From Mytilus californianus (Eukaryota; Mollusca; Bivalvia; Mytilida; Mytilidae), in assembly GCF_021869535.1 (NCBI RefSeq), contig NW_026262668.1, positions 21,147,732 through 21,211,731 on the forward strand: a stretch of 64,000 bases of DNA. Reading direction: 5' to 3'. Both the position numbers and the translations under genes were made by a program. The notes beneath the pieces were generated by a model. It did no database searches, was not told the DNA's origin, and worked only from the letters and a program-made list of their open reading frames with translations. Of the stretch, positions 23,397 through 34,599 are shown in pieces. Each line of letters begins with the position of its first letter. Positions within the stretch are counted from its first letter, which is position 1.

Positions 23397-23937
23397 CAAA
23401 AATATACACAAAACAATTACAAAAGTATTTTTTATTTCAAAATACATCTTCAAAGATCAGGTATAATGCTTTTGAACTGAAACGCGTCAGAATGATCAAA
23501 GAGCAGTGTAAAATAATAGCCAAATCCAAGCGAGGTAAATTTTGTATGTAGGAAGTTTTTGAGTTTGGGTTGAAACCTTTTCTAGTGGACTGAAGAAGAT
23601 ATCATCAGCTCGCTAGTCAGTGCCTCAGTTCTGCTATGATTTATAACGTGTGTTTTTCTAGGATCTGTGTTGATGAATTAAAAGTTATTAAAAACTATGG
23701 TTCAAATTCCCTCAGGCAAAATTGACAGAAGATTAACTTGGCTATTATCTTTATGACCTTTTTGGTCATATAGCTCATTTCATGTCTTATACATCATTGG
23801 CTTTCAGTTGTTAAGGTTTTTAGAGTTCCGCTAAAGTTTAATGAAAAAATGCGCATCGGGTGCAGGGAACCATATAAAACTTTATTTTCATTGAACCTTT
23901 ATTTATAGATTTATCAACAGAGAAGATAATAAATAGA

Positions 23938-24040
23938 GAATATCATATTAAACCCATATCAACCAGAGACACCATACAATTCCAGGAGCTCTGCTCGAGG
24001 GATTATATTGGTTGAGGGTTGATACGATGTGTGATATTGA
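23938..24040. repeat. Imperfect hairpin element
   Basis: The arms around CATATCAACC and GGTTGATACG pair imperfectly over ~45 bp about a CAGGAGCTCTGCTCGAGG loop. The loop style (alternating CTCG/GAGC) resembles the hairpins at 36.4 and 38.1 kb. Confidence 0.5.
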
Positions 24041-24082
24041 AAAAGCTATATTATATACACTTTATTATATATGTTTTTCGCG

Positions 24083-24207
24083 TGACATAACGTTATACAG
24101 ATAAGGGGTTTAATAAAGCCTTTGCAACCGTGCCTGATATCGATAACATGACGTCATACAGGTGAGGGGTTTGATAAAGCCTTTGTAACCATTACTGATA
24201 TCGATAT
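24083..24207. repeat. Two-copy ~63-bp tandem duplication
   Basis: AGGGGTTTRATAAAGCCTTT and TGATATCGATA recur in both units, which start at 24083 and 24149. Confidence 0.8.
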
Positions 24208-24471
24208 TATCACGGGTGACTGATACAGCATGATGCCATTGATTGTATTAACCATACAGTTAACTAGTAAGTATATAATAAAATATAATTTTATAAACTA
24301 TGTAAACATTTATCATACTGCTTGCTCTAAACAGTTACCATTTATGACACATCTATTCAAAATATGCCGATTTCAGTTGTAAGTAAAAGTAGGAATCAAG
24401 TCTTGCTTTATCTGTTTCGTCATATTTCACCTTGAACGTGATAAATGCATTACACAATCATAATCACAGTT

Positions 24472-24680
24472 ACTGTTGATTCGTTAATATTCGTTGGATA
24501 CCAATTTCGTGGAATTCGTTGGAACAGGTGAACCACGAATTCAAATATTCAACGAATTACAGATTTTTTATACGCTTGTATGCAGACTTTGCCAAAACCA
24601 CGAAATCAAATTTCCACGAAAATACAAATTTTTGTCAATCCAAGAAGATTGGTACCCACGAAAATAAATGAATCCACAGT
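24472..24680. mobile_element. TA-flanked MITE, ~208 bp
   Basis: The ends are ACTGTTGATTCGTTAATATT and AAATGAATCCACAGT, forming ~40-bp imperfect terminal inverted repeats that continue into CGTTGGATACCAATTTCGTG and GATTGGTACCCACG. Reading the outer bases as a TA duplication (24471-24472 and 24680-24681) suggests a Tc1/mariner-type non-autonomous element. No coding capacity. Confidence 0.8.
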
Positions 24681-24819
24681 ATATAGATACAGATAATAAG
24701 ACAAAAATAAAAACATTCTGTTTATATATCCCAACTCGTTCGTTATGCCCGTGTGTGTAGTGATGTCATAGATTTTTACGAACGTAATCAATGCATCACT
24801 GGTAAATTATTAAGTCAGG

Positions 24820-25455
24820 GATTTCGTTACCATTAATTACTTTAAACATTTTCTGAATTCTTCCATAAATACAAAGATTTGATTAGTAAATTTGGCTGTA
24901 TCTGTAGAAAACTTATTAAAAAACGGTATTTCAGGTCCTAAATTTTACAGTAATATTGTACTAAACACGCAGAAATCACTATTGGATCTGTTTAAACTCG
25001 TTGACCCTTTAAACAAACTTATTGGTAAATGTTATCTTATTGATGTTGTAATAAGTTCTTTGAATATTGTTTACATTGGCACTAACATCGATTTTGTCAT
25101 CAATAAACTTTAAACATAACTAAATTTGTATTCTTTTCGAATGGTTTTTGGGATGCATTAATACACATCCACGTTAATTTTTTATTTAGAGATTGCTTTA
25201 TCTATATATAACATGATACATATTTAGTATAAGGTTAAATCCTAACGATCCTAAAGCCTATCGATACTTTTATTTTGGCATTAATATTGCACAAGTCATA
25301 TCTTCTTTAACTGTCCATGGCGTTAAAACTATAAATCCCTGGGATTTGTTTAAATCGATTTTAGTCTCTGATGCATGATTTTTTTTATTGTTATTTGTTT
25401 TTGGCTTTTAACTAGCTTTCAGTAACTGCGAGTACTCTCAAATCGTACTTTCTTG
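24820..25455 (+). repeat. Probable dispersed repeat, class uncertain
   Basis: Blocks such as TGGCATTAATATTGCACAAG, TCCATGGCGTTAAAACTATA and TAACTGCGAGTACTCTC look like a mussel repeat known to me from memory, possibly a retroelement tail. A 73-codon ORF at 24892-25113 ends inside it. There is no second copy here for confirmation. Confidence 0.35.
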
Positions 25456-26272
25456 TTAATTTGACCTGTTGACACAATTTGTAATACATTTCTGTAACTC
25501 AATGTTTATCATTTTGTGTTAGATCTCCTCTTACTATTTTCAATATGTACCACCTTAAGTATTTAGTATGACGATAATTTTTCACTTCTGTACTCGTACT
25601 CTGAACAACAAATTTATTACTCCTCACAACAAAATTATTATATTTAAATTTACCTGTGTACGTTGTTCCATTTAACGCCATTTTGTCCCAGGTAAGAGTT
25701 GTATTATTGACACTCTTCCTACATCTTTTTATTACTACCTGTAACGTCTATGTTATATAGGCACCTACGTTTTAATATTGTATTTATATTGTGTCATAGA
25801 TCAAACTTATTCGTTCAGTGTATGTTTACTTGTTTTTGTTTAAATATCTTTTTGATTGAGTTAAGCCATTTCATTTGATATTATATAGTGTGTCTTTTTA
25901 TGTTGTAATGTTACACTACTGTCTCAGGTTAGGGTGAAGGTTGGCGCCTGTTAAATCGTTTAAACCCGCTGCATTTTTATGCACTTGTCCTAAGTCAGGA
26001 TCCTGTTGTTCAATGGCTGTCGTTTGTTGGTGTGGTTCATAGGTGTTTCTCGTTTCTCGTTTTTTATATAGATTAGACCGTTGGTTTCCCTGTTTGAATT
26101 GTTTTACACTAGTCATTTTGGGGCCCTTTATAGCTTGCTGTTCGGTGTTAGCCAAGGCTCCGTGTTGAAGGCCGTACTTTGACCTATAATTGTTTACTTT
26201 TTATACATTGTGACTTGGATGGAGAGTTGCCTCATTGGCACTCATACCACATCTTCTTATTTATATTTATAA
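25456..26272 (+). repeat. Long-form family A repeat (~0.8 kb)
   Basis: This copy shows the full extent of family A. It starts at GTTAATTTGACCTGTTGACA and continues through TTTTGATTGAGTTAAGCCAT, TAGTGTGTCTTTTTATGTTG and CAGGTTAGGGTGAAGG to CCACATCTTCTT. The long form is also present inverted at 48853-49595, supporting both boundaries. Confidence 0.85.
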
Positions 26273-26337
26273 CCACTTCGAACAAAATGAATACGATATG
26301 TGTGGGATTTGCCTTTTGAGAGGGTATTATAGAGAGT

Positions 26338-26720
26338 TGCTGCTTACAAGGAAGCTATTAAACCAAGAGTTCCAAGTGGTCAAGTTGAAATCATCCCTTT
26401 GAAAATTTTATGGACACCATCATGATTTGCTTGGTCGTTATGGAATATCTGTTTCACAGATGACGACGAATATGTTCAAATTGTCGTTACAACAATCCTG
26501 TCTTCTTATTTTCAAAAGTGATCTACCGAATTAGACTTATCTACGGGTTTGTACTTACTTACGCAACATACATATGCCACATGTGAAGCAGAATCCGCTT
26601 ACTCTTCCGGAGCACCTGAGATCATCCCCGGTTTTTTGTGGGGTTCGTGTTGCTCAGTCGTTAGTTTTCATGTAGTGTTGATCATGCTGTTATTTGTCTT
26701 TTGATTGTTGTCAGTATTTT
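26338..26720 (+). pseudogene. Naiad-type Penelope-like element, RT C-terminus and 3' tail
   Basis: From 26338 the plus strand reads LLLTRKLLNQEFQVV, then a TGA stop (about 26401), then KFYGHHHDLLGRYGIS and VSQMTTNMF. This is the C-terminal tail of the same reverse transcriptase family as the element at 50.7-54 kb. The 3' flank (GGAGCACCTGAGATCATCCC, GTTCGTGTTGCTCA) is shared with the tails at 40975 and 50830. The rest of the element is missing, as expected for 5'-truncated insertion. Confidence 0.8.
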
Positions 26721-27170
26721 GCCAATGCAAAGTCAGTTTGTTTTCGACTTTCGATGAATTTGAATATCTCTTTGCATAATTTACAATATTTAAAAGCCTG
26801 GTATCTGTGATGAGTTTATGTCGCAAAATGAGTACCCATTGAAATGCCCGAATCAATTTTTGTTTCTAAAACATTTTGACCTCAAATGTTATGCTCACTC
26901 AGGCACAGTTGACGTGAGTTGGATTTGATTTTTTTTTCCAGTTTTGTTGACCATATAGCTCTCCATGTGTTCTGGTATTAAACATACTTGTTTATAAAAT
27001 TTTTGCAATTGATCATCCTTGGTGGACGTAAATCCACGGAAAGGGTTCGCAACTATTTATAAGGAAATTCATAAAAGCATGAAGTAATTGTACAAGTATT
27101 ATGTGCTTTTATGAACAGTCTTTATAGTAGGGTGCCCAGTGTTCAAAGAGTCCTCTAGTTATCAAGTTTA

Positions 27171-27278
27171 AGTTAACGGAATAACACACGGCTATTTTAT
27201 TTTGCAAATTATAAGAAAATCATTATATTTTACAATCATGATTGTCGTCGTAAGTTCCCGCGGTCACGATTTTCTAAA
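27171..27278 (+). repeat. Segment with an inverted homologue at 31.1-31.2 kb
   Basis: AGTTAACGGAATAACACACG and GGTCACGATTTTCTAAAT match the reverse complement of 31117-31219. Both encode VNGITHG near one end and GHDFL near the other in one frame. This could be a relic exon or a repeat family. Confidence 0.5.
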
Positions 27279-27479
27279 TGTCGTGTTTTACAGGGTACCC
27301 CCAGATACCGTATTGTACGGGGAATCTTTAACATAAAAATAAAATTATTGCGATCTGTCTTGGTGGTTAACATAGTACTTATGATATATAGTTTATATAT
27401 TAAATATATCATATAACGAAGGTGGAAAGTATTTAAGTGATTTTGGTATAAGTATTTCAGCATTTTAGTAACACTAAAA

Positions 27480-28252
27480 TTCTACCCGATATTTACCACA
27501 TTTTCATCGAAAGCAAAACTGTTACGTGTATCATCACGGTATTTTTTACTCTGGTTAATCCAATAAGACACTGTGCATGTGTGTGCCAAAATTTATGAGT
27601 GAAACAAAAGTCGTTTTGAAGAAATTAGCTATTAAAAACACAAATTAAGTCAATATTTTGGGATTGATTAAACACGTATTATCTCGAGTCATTAATTATT
27701 TTGTTGCTTACACTATTAGGCCATTAACAAGTACAGTGGTCACTCAGTACATTTCTCATGTTTGCTTGTTGTGTGGTTGATTTATTTGTTTTGTATATCC
27801 AGCTAACGTTGTAGATTGTTATTTTCTTCGGAGGAATATGTTTAGTGTCTGTTTTTTCAAAACTTTAAACTTTTTATTGAATAGGTATTTTTGTTATAAT
27901 TGTAGTATAAAAATCAAATCGGTCGGTTTCGTTTCACATCCGGAATATATCACATCAAATCTATGTTATGGTCGTGCGGGATATTTTCGACCAAAATCAA
28001 CCTACCTGGAACGACAATAGAAATCTACCACCGTTCGTGCTATAAATTATATACCAGCAGCCACAACTGCAGTAAATTCAAAGCTGAATTGGCCAAAGGT
28101 TTGTACGATCAAACCCCTGAAGCCAATGACCTATTTGTGCCAAGCATGCATGTTCAATTTATCTACCATGTTTCAAATTGGAATATTTGGGTTTTTGTTT
28201 CTGTGAAAATAATACAATTAAAAAAAGATCGATACTTTAAAATTATAGATTA
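27480..28252. other. Unassigned stretch
   Basis: A 96-codon ORF (27963-28253) has no recognised domain and no clear splice context. Confidence 0.45.
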
Positions 28253-28490
28253 AGAACGGCTATAAAAGGCCCCGACAAGACAAATTGTGAAACAATCCAA
28301 ACGAAAAAGCTAACGGTCCCATTTATGACAACAACAAAAAACAGATACAACAGACAGCGACCAACGACAACCATTGAATTGCAAGCTCCTGATTTGAACA
28401 GATACATACAGAATTTGGCGGGGTTAAACATGTTTGTGATATTTCGACCCTCCCTTTACCTGGACAATGGTATAACAACACAACATAAAA
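28253..28490 (-). repeat. Family A repeat, partial
   Basis: ACGGCTATAAAAGGCCCCGA, AGCGACCAACGACAACCATT, GCGGGGTTAAACATGTTTGT and ACCCTCCCTTTACCTGG occur in family A order. ORFs across it (88 and 159 codons) are artefacts of the repeat. Confidence 0.85.
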
Positions 28491-28780
28491 ACAATCTGCT
28501 AAAAAAAAGTTTGAAATGGCTTGACTCCTCAAATCGGCATGACGCACAAAAACATGAAATGAAGACAAAAGACACAAAGTACCGAACATTTATTTTCACT
28601 TTTGTACACAGTTTTATACTCATCTATCCTGCATTTCATGTTGCAGTGTATTCATTTTCATCCTATCTTGTGCAAAGTCATTTATTTTCAGTTCATACCA
28701 GGCCAAGTTATTCATTTTCAAAATCCTCCTCCCCTCCCCCCTTTCGAAATCAAATTGTCGTCCCCTTACGGAAAGCAAAT

Positions 28781-29239
28781 GAAAGGGCGTCAGCAATAGT
28801 CTGAGAACAGTATGATCATAAACATCATTTCCGTAAAAAGAAGGATTCTACTGGTACAGCATGTTTTACTAACTGACTGAATTATGTCGAAAGTCTAACA
28901 GAAAAGGATTATACATTCTTTATATGCCTGTCCCAAGTCCAGATCGAGCAGGTATTTGAGTGGCTGTCGTTGGTTCACGTCTGTCATATTTGTTTTTGTA
29001 AATTGTTTTTTTATAGGTTAGGCCGTTAGTTTTTTCATATGAATTGTTCCAAAGTTTTCATATCAGGGCCTTTTATAGCGGACTATACGGTATGAGTTTT
29101 TCTCATTGTTGAAGGCCGTACGGTTGTCTATAAATGCTTACTTCCACTTCATTTGAACTTTGATAGACAGTTGTTACATTAGCAATCATACCACATCTCC
29201 TTATTTTTATATTATACAACAAGTATTACATGAAAGGTA
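28781..29239 (+). repeat. Tandem duplication unit 1, carrying a family A copy
   Basis: It runs from AAAGGGCGTCAGCAATAGTC through GTACAGCATGTTTTACTAAC to a family A tail ending CCACATCTCCTT. Unit 2 follows directly. Confidence 0.85.
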
Positions 29240-29645
29240 ATGAAAGGACGTCATCAATTGTCTGACAAAAGTATGATCATAAACATCATTACTGTAAAAA
29301 CTAGTATTTTACTGGTACAGCATGTTTTACTAACTGACTGAATTATGTCGAAAGTCTTAGAGAGAATGATTATGCATTTTTTATATGCCTGTCCCCAAGT
29401 CCGGACCGAGCCGGTATTTGAGTGGTTGTCGTTGGTTCATGTCTGTCATATTTTTTTGGTAAATTATTTGTTATAAATTAGGCCGTTAGTTTTCTCAAAT
29501 GAATTGTTTCAAATTTTTCATATCGGGGCCATTTAAAGCCGTCCGTACGGTATGGGTTTTTCTCATTGTTGGAGGCCGTACGGTTACCTATAATTGCTTA
29601 CTTCAACATCTCCTTATTCTTATATTATACAACTAGTATTACATA
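29240..29645 (+). repeat. Tandem duplication unit 2
   Basis: It repeats unit 1 (AAAGGACGTCATCAATTGTC, GTACAGCATGTTTTACTAAC) but lacks about 50 bp near the family A tail. The family A copy was therefore present before the duplication. Confidence 0.85.
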
Positions 29646-29654
29646 AATTAACAT

Positions 29655-30120
29655 TATCAATGTTCCATGTAAATGAGGTAAGGTCAGATGAACTCTGCCA
29701 CAAAGACATGTACACCTTGCTTCAATTCCATACACCAAATATATTTGACCCACTACTTATAGTATCTGAAATACGGACATGACCACTGAAACTTAACCTT
29801 GTTCACTGATCCATGAAATGAGGTCGAGGTCATGTGAAACATGCCTGACGGACATGTAGACGTTGCAAGGATATCATATATTAGTAACCAAATATAGTTA
29901 TCCTAGAACTCATGATAAATAAGACATTCGTATGACGAAAAAAAACTATACTGTTTTGTAACAGTCACTAAACCATGAAAATGTGGTCAAGGACAATGAT
30001 TATGTAACAGACGGGAACTTCGTAACACAATGGATCTATATACAAAATATGAATCATCCAATCCCTCTACCCTCTGAAATATAAAGCTATACAAATAGTT
30101 TACGGTGTTGCTGTCGCCAT
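29655..30120. repeat. Family F tandem repeat, about three ~145-160-bp units
   Basis: Diverged units start near 29671, 29815 and 29975, each with an AAATGAGGTCRAGGTCA-type block. The first two continue to GACATGTACACCTTG or GACATGTAGACGTTG. I recognise the family from memory as a common molluscan repeat. Confidence 0.6.
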
Positions 30121-31116
30121 TATCAGATTGTATTCTGTATGCCTCGCAACAACTGAACAACTGAAATTAGATCTGTAACCTAAACCTGGTCGGTTGGCTT
30201 TCAATTTAACAGTAGACAATGAAACGTTATAGCTACTACTAGCTTCGGCATTTTTTCTATGTTGTTTCAATCTGATTAAAATTCTGATCTATATCAACTC
30301 ACGTGCTCGTATATATAAGCTAATATGAGGATAACGAAATCAGAGATCTATATTTTAATTAGATTAATTTTTTTTACAAGTGTTTGTAAAATATATCAAT
30401 GCTGTACATAACCCTCTTTTTGTAGATAATCTTTAACTTTATGTCAATTGTAGGCCAATTTATGCTCATATATAAGTCATATAAGTGTGTAAGATGGAGT
30501 GATTAACCTGTTTTTAATTGTCATTTTGTTTTCATAATTTTAACAGACACCCTCCCCCTCTGTCACCGTTTGCAGTTTGTTTTTATTTCTATAAAGCAAA
30601 GATTTACTTAGACCTGCTAATTCAGTCAATTATGCGTTAATATTACACCAGTTTTGGAACTAAGTACAATTTGATGTGCTTCCACACTCACCATAAGAAA
30701 ATTGGATATTTACCCTGAAAATTATTACGAACACCTTCTATAAAATGACGGAAAAATAAAACATTTTGGGAGGGCAACTTATAAATGTAAATATCTAAAA
30801 ACATCTCTAGAGATTACTTGTATCGAATCTTATGTAAAAATTCCGAATTTGGAAATTTTGATAGGCCAAGGTCACTGTTATTTAACAGCTGAATGAAATT
30901 CTAAATGAGCACCCTATACGTGCAAATGTCAATCTCGAATCATATTTGGCAACAGAAATATCAAATTATTCCTAAATATAGAAATTATAGTTATAATCCT
31001 TTGAGTTATTTGCATTTATTTTGCTATAAACACATATATGTAGGGGCGGCTAGCTGTCTTTACGTGACTGTTGGTTTTCCTGGAAATTTTAGCTTTGAAC
31101 ATTGACCCAAATTTAA
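30121..31116. other. Unassigned stretch
   Basis: Nothing recognised. Short ORFs lack domain signatures. Confidence 0.5.
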
Positions 31117-31235
31117 GAAAATCGTGACCACTGTAGACAACGACACTATCAATATTTCGATGAGGCTTGTTCCCTTCTTTTAAATGATATAAAATACAGC
31201 CGTGTGTTATTCCGTTAACCCAAAATCGATCAAAT
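31117..31235 (-). repeat. Segment homologous to 27.2 kb, in an open frame
   Basis: Reverse-strand homologue of 27171-27278. Here the minus-strand frame is open for 77 codons (31016-31249) and reads WVNGITHGCILYHLKEGN and VVVYSGHDFLKFG. I do not recognise the protein. It could be a fragment of an unknown element or exon. Confidence 0.4.
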
Positions 31236-31375
31236 TCTTTGACTGTCACCCGACTATTGTATTAAAAACTACAATTAACGAGATTAGTTTATGAATGTTA
31301 GAATGACTAAAAGAACTTTTTCCTCTGAATAATATATGATTTGAATAAAGTTGACAAAAGTATCAGAAGCGAAAT

Positions 31376-31600
31376 TTATTGCATAGCAATATAATATTTC
31401 CCACAGAAAGTAACCAAAAGTTAGCGTGCAATAAATTCTAATATTGCACTAGTGCAATAAATCTTCAAAATTTATGACGTCATCAACGACAAAATCTTAG
31501 TTTAAACCAATGTTTACTTTCAAATATGATATTGCTATACAATAAAGGGGTTATTGCATGAATATTGGGGAATATTCATGCAATAACCCTATAATATTAC
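31376..31600. repeat. TTATTGCA-rich hairpin element
   Basis: Repeated GCAATAAAT motifs are followed by a perfect 19-bp palindrome with a four-G loop: 31548-31566 pairs with 31571-31589 (GGGTTATTGCATGAATATT). Likely a small MITE. Confidence 0.7.
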
Positions 31601-32742
31601 TAGCATTTACCTTTTGAATAATAGTGTGTGTTTATATTCTAAATAATGATCCTTTGCAGCTAAAACTTAATGGCCACCTTAACTCAAAAGTTTAACAGAT
31701 ATAAGATATATTATATTTAGTACCGTATTCAAAACAGATATGATTATATCATTCATAATTGTTATTTGAAAAGGATGTATACATAATAAAATGCAGAGTC
31801 AGATAAGATCAGATAAGAATTGAATATCTATATTATTATATTGTAATATATCGTTCATTGCATATTGCTCTGCAGGTTAACACAGATCAATAATTCTGAT
31901 TGTAGAGATGTCCGGAGATAAAACTTTATAAACATATGTATTTAGGAATTAATTGAAGTATAATGTGTTTGTAATTGTGATGTAACCAAGTTTGAATTTG
32001 ATTATCTCCCTTATTCCATGAAAATTTTTAGTTAATACGAAATGCAAAAGATACTACGGGGTGACTAATAACCGTTCATGAAAAAAAGAAAAAAATATGG
32101 ACAAAAGAAGAAAAACAAACAACAATTCTCAAACAAACACTGCACAAAACACTTGCGTAATATGAGCTCCAACATAACCGGGGTTGAAATTAGTTGATTC
32201 GAGAGTGGCAGTTTACAGGTGGCATCCGTAATGGTTATAATCCGATAAAATGTCATTATCATCCTTCCCTACGGCTATATCTGTTTCCTCAACGTATCCG
32301 TAAAACTCGTATCACGATAGCGCGTGCTCTGAGGAGACATTATCAACTTGAGGTGGAAATATCAACAAATTCTCCCAACATTTATTCCATCATTGTAATG
32401 ATATCATGTCACTTACAAAGATGATTTGACCAAATAATTTACCCTTGCATACCAATTTTTGCATTGTGCAATTTTTATGTTGCCAAATTTACCTTTAATG
32501 CTTGAATAAGCAATAGTAAAACGTGTCCCACCGGATTCTAAATAACGTCTGCCGGGACTACTTTTTTTTAAATTGACTCTGTGACCTTACATGAACTCCT
32601 GGTATGACCTACATTGAGATCAGACTACCGAAACAAATGTCAACAAAGCGGGGGTGGAAAATGTAACGATTAAAACTATATTTACAGTATAAACCAATTA
32701 TTCACAGTAAAACCAATAACAAATTAAATCTAAATTGTTTAA
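31601..32742. other. Unassigned stretch upstream of the recombinase ORF
   Basis: No gene recognised. Any promoter of the following ORF should lie here, but no distinct element can be pointed to. Confidence 0.45.
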
Positions 32743-32889
32743 ATGCACTTGTGTTTAATAACAGCAAAGCTAACACATTTTACATTAAATTATGAAAATT
32801 TCTATCAAAGCTCAAACGCCCTTTTCCAGACAAGTCTAAAACACTTATTTCGTCTGCTGAAACAAAACAAAACAAAACAAACACACAAA

Positions 32890-34599
32890 ATGGCCACTGA
32901 TACAGAGAGTGAGAGTGAATCATGGGAATCGGGAGACAATTCAGACACAAATACATTATTAAGTGAAATGGACAGCCCTTCATGCAGTTACTGGGACTTT
33001 TCAAAACCAAATTCAAGCACTAGATATAAATATCTCCCTGTAAATGTTCACAAAATTCAAAAACAAAGTGCCACAAATGAAAAACAAAAGGAAAATGCGA
33101 AAGAAGACAAGAACACTAAAACTGACAGTGATCAAACTGCATCTTTTGGCACAACATCCTTAGCAAAAGCATCAGAGAGTGACCGTTTCAGAGATGTAAC
33201 AGATGCTGATATAGACTCCTTCCTTCAAGAGCAACTTAATAAAAATACTTCCAAGAAAACAAAGTCTGATTTGAAAATTTTCCAATTGTTCTTAAAATCA
33301 AAACATGATGACAAAAGAAACATTGAACAAATACCACCACAACAGTTGGACAGACATCTTAGTTTTTTCTTTCTTAGCGCCACGAAGGAAAAACAAACAA
33401 ATGGTACTTTTGAATATGAACCATCATCTCTTAAGTCAATACAGCAGAGCATTAGCCGACATTTAAAGGATAATGAGTATGAATGTAATATTATAACTGA
33501 TGATGAGTTCCACAAAAGTCGTCAGACTCTGAGCGCAAAATTTAAAAACTTAAAATCACTTGGTCTTGGTAATAAACCCAATGCTGCAGACCCTTTGACA
33601 GATGACGATCTCAACAAATTTTACATGAAAAAAGTTATGGGGTCAAATAGCCCTCGCTCTCTTATAAACGCAGTATATATTAATAACAATTACCATTTTG
33701 GTTTAAGAGGAGTAACTGAACATTATAATTTATGTTGGGGTGATATATCACTAAAAGTTGACACAAATGGAGACGAATACCTCCAGTATTATCGTGAAAG
33801 GCAGACAAAAACAAGACAGGGCGAAAATATAACAAATCTAAGAAAATCAGGACCAATCGCAGTAGAAAACAAAATTGACCGCACCAGATGTCCTGTGTTT
33901 CAATATAAACTTTTTCGACAAAAAAGACCAGAAACCATGAAAAAAGAGGATTTCTCTTTTTATTTTCAGGCTTCAACGTTTCAGGATAATAACTATGAAT
34001 CAAAAATTCTTTGGTACAAAAACCTAAGACTTGGAACTAAATCAATTTCTAAAATAATAAAAGATATGGCCACGGAAGCACTACCCAATAACGATAAAAG
34101 ACTCACTGGCCATAGTGCAAGGAAGGGTTCAATCCAAAAACAAAAAGACAATGGAGTGCAAGACACAGAAATTGTACAAAGAACAGGACACAAAAATGTT
34201 AACAGTTTGCTGTCGTACTCCAAAACAAGCTTGGAACAACAAAAAAAAACATCTCTAATGCTATCTTCAACAAGAGAATTACAGCATCCTACAGTTACTA
34301 AATCAGATAATAAAGAAAATACCTCACCAGTATTAGAGACAATAACATCAACACAGACTCAATCAACTGTTAGTAACAACAGTAAACAGTCAATTTACAA
34401 AGGAAATTTTAATTTTTCGAAATTACATCCCGCAATGAGTGGTCTTTTCACCAATGCAACATTCCATGGTGGAAATTTCAATTTTACCTTTAACAATGGG
34501 ACATCATCGTCATCAGATCAACAACCCTCAGATGACAACAAAAAGAACAAAAGAAAGCGTCTATGCGTAATTGACAGTGACAGTGATAGTGATTTCTAA
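32890..34599 (+). CDS. Crypton/DUF3504-type tyrosine recombinase (569 aa)
   Basis: Intact intronless ORF. The frame opens at 32743, but I choose the ATG at 32890 because it has a strong Kozak context (CACAAAATGG) and starts the acidic MATDTESESESWES region, whereas the upstream 49 residues look like translated leader. Numbered from this start, the tyrosine-recombinase residues appear in order: Arg273 (LRGVTEH), His408 and Arg411 (TGHSARKGS), His434 (TGHKNVNSL) and nucleophile Tyr443 (LLSYSK). Such enzymes cut and rejoin DNA through a 3'-phosphotyrosine. This arrangement is known from Cryptons and from DUF3504 proteins derived from them. The C-terminus has an NFNFTFNNG segment, a KKNKRKR nuclear-localisation-like stretch and a final acidic DSDSDSDF tail. 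No frameshift or stop is present, which suggests a young element or a retained gene. Confidence 0.85.
   Translation: MATDTESESESWESGDNSDTNTLLSEMDSPSCSYWDFSKPNSSTRYKYLPVNVHKIQKQSATNEKQKENAKEDKNTKTDSDQTASFGTTSLAKASESDRFRDVTDADIDSFLQEQLNKNTSKKTKSDLKIFQLFLKSKHDDKRNIEQIPPQQLDRHLSFFFLSATKEKQTNGTFEYEPSSLKSIQQSISRHLKDNEYECNIITDDEFHKSRQTLSAKFKNLKSLGLGNKPNAADPLTDDDLNKFYMKKVMGSNSPRSLINAVYINNNYHFGLRGVTEHYNLCWGDISLKVDTNGDEYLQYYRERQTKTRQGENITNLRKSGPIAVENKIDRTRCPVFQYKLFRQKRPETMKKEDFSFYFQASTFQDNNYESKILWYKNLRLGTKSISKIIKDMATEALPNNDKRLTGHSARKGSIQKQKDNGVQDTEIVQRTGHKNVNSLLSYSKTSLEQQKKTSLMLSSTRELQHPTVTKSDNKENTSPVLETITSTQTQSTVSNNSKQSIYKGNFNFSKLHPAMSGLFTNATFHGGNFNFTFNNGTSSSSDQQPSDDNKKNKRKRLCVIDSDSDSDF

Noticed and set aside
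23397-23453. Upstream extension of the claudin-like exon relic to an earlier Met
   Set aside because: A TTTTTGCAG acceptor just before 23396 and alignment to the intact exon show this part is intron.
28325-28804. 159-codon plus-strand ORF
   Set aside because: Its first half is a reverse-strand family A copy; no domain recognised.
32743-32889. First 49 codons of the recombinase frame
   Set aside because: The upstream ATG has poor context and the residues look like translated leader; the ATG at 32890 begins a typical acidic N-terminus.
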